Positions 60,963 to 64,000 of a stretch of DNA of 64,000 nucleotides are shown in pieces. The stretch lies in NCBI GenBank assembly GCA_003024785.1, contig PUQB01000948.1:1-64000 (forward strand), read 5' to 3'. The notes under the pieces are model-generated. The model had not been told where the DNA came from, did no database searches, and saw nothing but the letters and a program-made list of their open reading frames with translations. Made by a program: the position numbers and the translations under genes. The number at the start of each line of letters is the position of its first letter. The stretch's first letter is position 1. The DNA comes from Selaginella tamariscina. Lineage: Eukaryota > Streptophyta > Lycopodiopsida > Selaginellales > Selaginellaceae.

Positions 60963-62100
60963 TTACACTTATGGTAAGCACATGAAATTTCCTGGCATTG
61001 TTAAGAATTTACATAGTTTATACTATGTTAAGGGTAAGTGCGAAACGCTCTCAGTCTCATAAATAATAAATATACATGGCACACACATATGGATGTTTCA
61101 TAATTGCACTTTGAAATTCCTATTAATGTTATAACAATGCGCAGTCAGCAGCAGCCAAGTGGATGTCATACATCTTATCAAAATATATGATTATACCATC
61201 TGACGTTGTACGTGTCATGTAACGTCCTTTTCCATCAGATTTTATGTCACCTGTCATACAAAAAGCCAAAGAATAAATGACACATCCTAGATATATATAT
61301 GTGTGTGTGTGTACTATGGTTAAATCGATGTATTAAATCGATTACATTGTTTAAGGGCCTAAGTAAGATCAACTCAATCTTTTAAAAGATATATAATTCA
61401 ATAGCAAACATTATATATAAATTATGTGTGTGTGTGCGCGCGCGCGTGGAGAGAGAGGGAGAGATTATCATATTTCTGCCTGTACCTACCCACACACACA
61501 CGCACGCAGTTTTGATGTTGGATAGGCTGCATTAATTGGTGTCTTCTGGTGTGTGTGTCTATATATAAAATAATTGAGTTTGTATACAGGTCCGAGGACA
61601 AAACATATGACACTATCTTTATACGTCATAGACAAAAACATTAATCCACTAGTGATATTTTTAAATATGATTTACATACACATGTATAAAAAGCTGGAAT
61701 AGTGCATTTAAATTTTTTTATGATTATTACTTTTAAATAAAATCTAATATTAAAACATATAAACACAAAGATACTACTATTTCTTTTAACAAAATTTAGT
61801 TATCCGGATAAAATATTTGTACTATAACATCAATTTTCAATTAGTATGTTTTTAAATTTTATATTATTACTAATCATTAAATTAAATTTTAAATCATTCA
61901 ATTAAGATATATTCTTACGTGTAACTTATGGAAGTCAATCAATAAAATTAAATATTAAACATATATATATCATTTGAATTCCCTGCACAAATGTATATTT
62001 AAACATTCAACAGAGCTCTGACCATGTGGTTGTTAAAGAACTAGAGGTTACCATTGTATAAATTCAATAAGCGTGCATATTTAACAATTAATACACGTTA
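60963..62100. other. AT-rich spacer with a possible small exon on the minus strand
   Basis: Mostly AT-rich sequence with TG/GA microsatellites near 61420-61460. On the minus strand, about 61259-61151 after a CAG-type acceptor, reads GDIKSDGKGRYMTRTTSDGI and then IYFDKMYDIHLAAADC before a stop. It looks like a terminal exon, but I do not recognise the family and found no partner exon. Confidence 0.3.
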
Positions 62101-62118
62101 CACATTAGAGATAATAAG

Positions 62119-62817
62119 CACGTGGGCAGCTGATCACATTCCCAACGAAACACACATTGCCGCCCTCATTTTGTCGATTAGTGGGGAGACCAAAGAACAT
62201 CCTCCGAATATTCTCCAATCTTCACGCCTTCCAGAACAAAACATGCTCGGTGGGGACGCCCAAAAGAAAACAAAACAGGGGCGGGATATCCGGGGAATAT
62301 TCCTGGATTAAGGGTAAATAAAGGGCGTCGTGTCCAGCGACAAAGTATACAAACCATGTAGTTTTGTCACAGTCATCACTACCCTCGAAAGGCTCTGTAT
62401 CACAGAATGCCCTTAGCTTGTTTTGTCCTCATACAGCACGCCCTTAATAAGACAAACCGAAAAAAATAAAAAATTAAAAAATTAAAAAAGGTTGGTTAAG
62501 CTTCAAACCGAACAAATGACTTAATAGTGTGAAAATGACTACCCATCTGCACATCAGGTGATGAATCACTGTGCACTGCCAGAATATTCAGAGCCACGCG
62601 CGGATATTCTCCTTGTCCGAAAGGCAACCGGCATATGCCGGTGACCGGAATCGTCACCAGGGTGACGTCATCGGAATATGTCGGATATTCTACTGTTCGG
62701 AACCTTCCTCAGCGGCTTCCCCGCTGGCTTTTCGACAATTCTTCCCCACACGTGGGCCGCCCCTTCAAAAGGGGCTGCTATTGTAACATTGTGGTTTGAA
62801 TGCTCAGTAACACGTGG
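62119..62817 (+). promoter_or_regulatory. Three CACGTGG boxes upstream of the NAC gene
   Basis: CACGTGG occurs at 62119-62125, 62749-62755 and 62811-62817, the last 68 bp before the ATG. G-box/ABRE cores of this type bind bZIP factors in abscisic-acid and stress responses. A perfect TGACGTCA at 62663-62670 is a further bZIP-type palindrome. Confidence 0.6.
62206..62690 (+). promoter_or_regulatory. Cluster of six GNATATNC (P1BS-type) palindromes
   Basis: GAATATTC at 62206-62213, 62295-62302 and 62582-62589; GGATATCC at 62284-62291; GGATATTC at 62602-62609 and 62683-62690. All fit the binding site of PHR1-type GARP factors that control phosphate-starvation genes in land plants. Confidence 0.6.
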
Positions 62818-62884
62818 GGATACTCACGAATACACAAGCAGGTATCTATTGAGCTCGTTCCCGCTTGCTTTCTTTATTTTTAAT

Positions 62885-64000
62885 ATGGAAAAGCCGAGGA
62901 CAGGTCCGTCGGAGCAGGTGTGTCTCCCGGCGGGATTCAGGTTTCACCCGACCGACGAGGAGCTCGTCGTCAGTTATCTGATCCACAAGGCAGAAGGCCG
63001 TCCGTTTCCCATTCCAATCATAGCCGAGGTCGATCTATACAAGTTCGATCCGTGGGAGCTCCCGGAGAAGGCGCTGTTCGGTGAGCGAGAGTGGTATTTC
63101 TTCAGCCCGCGGGACCGGAAGTATCCGAATGGAGCTCGGCCCAACCGAGCTGCTGCTTCCGGCTACTGGAAGGCTACTGGTACGGACAAGCCGATACAGA
63201 GCAAGAACCGGAAAGTCGGCGTCAAGAAGGCGCTTGTGTTCTATAAGGGCAAGGCTCCAAAGGGTTTAAAGACCAACTGGATTATGCATGAATACCGCCT
63301 CGCCGAGAGCAGGACACCGCTTCTCCCTGCTCGTAAAAAGGGCTCATTGAGGGTAAGCTCTCCATTTCTCCCTCTGCCCCGATGTCGGTTAACAGTTTTG
63401 ATGTCGGTGAAAATAATAATTAGTATAAGTCAAACTGATAATGTACACGATCAAGTCTAGATACATAAACGTTTAGTGATTAATTATGTTTAATTAAATT
63501 GCAGCTGGACGACTGGGTTCTGTGCCGGATATACAAGAAGAGCACCGGAGCTTACAAAGTGATGATGTCATCGACACCCAAGGGAAATGCAGCAAAGCCC
63601 GAGCCAGAGGAGGAGCTCGACGAGGTACTGGCGTCGCTACCGGACATAGACACGGACAACAACCACCACAAGTTCAAGATGCCACCGCAGTTTGCCGGAC
63701 CAACCGTTGGAGGAGGAGCGGGGAACGGAAACATGAACAGCTTCTTCCCGGGGATGGACCAGATGTTCACCGACGAGGAGCACGAGAACTCGGAAAACAC
63801 CACGCAGCAGCAGGCGATGAGCCTGAGCTACCACCACCCTTCCTCCTCTCTCACTAATGCGAGCTACGAGGATTACTACAACAGTTCCATCTACAACAAC
63901 AGTAACGGACCTATGGTAATGATGAACAAGGTAAACTCCTGGGCGTACGACGGGCAGACTGGAACCACGGGGCAACAGCACTACCAGAACGATGTCTCCA
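62885..64000 (+). CDS. NAC-domain transcription factor, 3' end outside window
   Basis: The start [11 protein letters not shown] at 62885 precedes a full NAC domain: [19 protein letters not shown] (A), [20 protein letters not shown] (B), [17 protein letters not shown] with [13 protein letters not shown] (C), [20 protein letters not shown] and WIMHEYRL (D), then [11 protein letters not shown] (E). Exon 1 is 62885-63352 and exon 2 starts at 63505 with LDDWVLC. The frequent first intron of NAC genes, between subdomains B and C, is absent. The C-terminal activation region is acidic, then Asn/Gln/Tyr-rich, and runs off the end. The domain resembles the ATAF/NAM group. An upstream in-frame ATG at 62678 lies in the promoter-like region and is not needed. 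Nuclear DNA-binding regulator, probably stress-related. Confidence 0.95.

Overview
The window is nuclear DNA of a land plant. Plant-type genes (agmatine deiminase, a DUF829/TMEM53-like hydrolase, a NAC transcription factor) have short GT-AG introns. There is a plant-type TTTAGGG telomere motif, and Ty1/copia and chromodomain Ty3/gypsy retrotransposons are present. The gene at 1123-2266 looks like the ciliary protein CFAP144/FAM183. If that is right, the plant makes flagellated sperm, which points to a bryophyte, lycophyte or fern rather than a flowering plant. I cannot name the species.

Layout. 0-10 kb is a compact host gene block: the 3' end of an unidentified gene, CFAP144-like (+), agmatine deiminase (-) and a TMEM53-like hydrolase (+), with many CA/GA/TA microsatellites in introns and spacers. 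10.4-21 kb is a retrotransposon graveyard: two inverted, decayed copia pieces around a decayed gypsy element, then a copia primer-binding site and gag. 21.4-24.0 kb is a sarcosine/pipecolate-oxidase-like gene (-) with two apparent frameshifts. 24-34.9 kb is intergenic repeat containing a gypsy derivative that has lost its reverse transcriptase.

34.9-46.6 kb is the most unusual part. Two decayed intron-containing genes point away from each other: a DUF7869-type protein (-, 34981-37787) and a ParB-like plus methyltransferase-like protein (+, 43435-46443). Between them are two arrays, about 22 and 20 units, of the palindrome GGCGGGATTAATCCCGCC and variants, one array next to the 5' end of each gene. 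I read the whole as one candidate large mobile element or self-contained gene system, but no termini have been identified.

46.8-52.9 kb is a nearly complete chromodomain gypsy element (-) with both LTRs. 53-54 kb is an FCP1/NIF-like phosphatase pseudogene. 54-61 kb holds gypsy and PIF/Harbinger remnants and a 1.86-kb TIR element with TTA target duplications. The window ends in a NAC gene (62885 to edge) whose upstream region has six GNATATNC (P1BS) sites and three CACGTGG boxes.

The host genes look like unrelated neighbours. Most coding-looking sequence in the middle 50 kb belongs to mobile elements. Exon limits are my reading of splice consensus and frame continuity, not transcript data.
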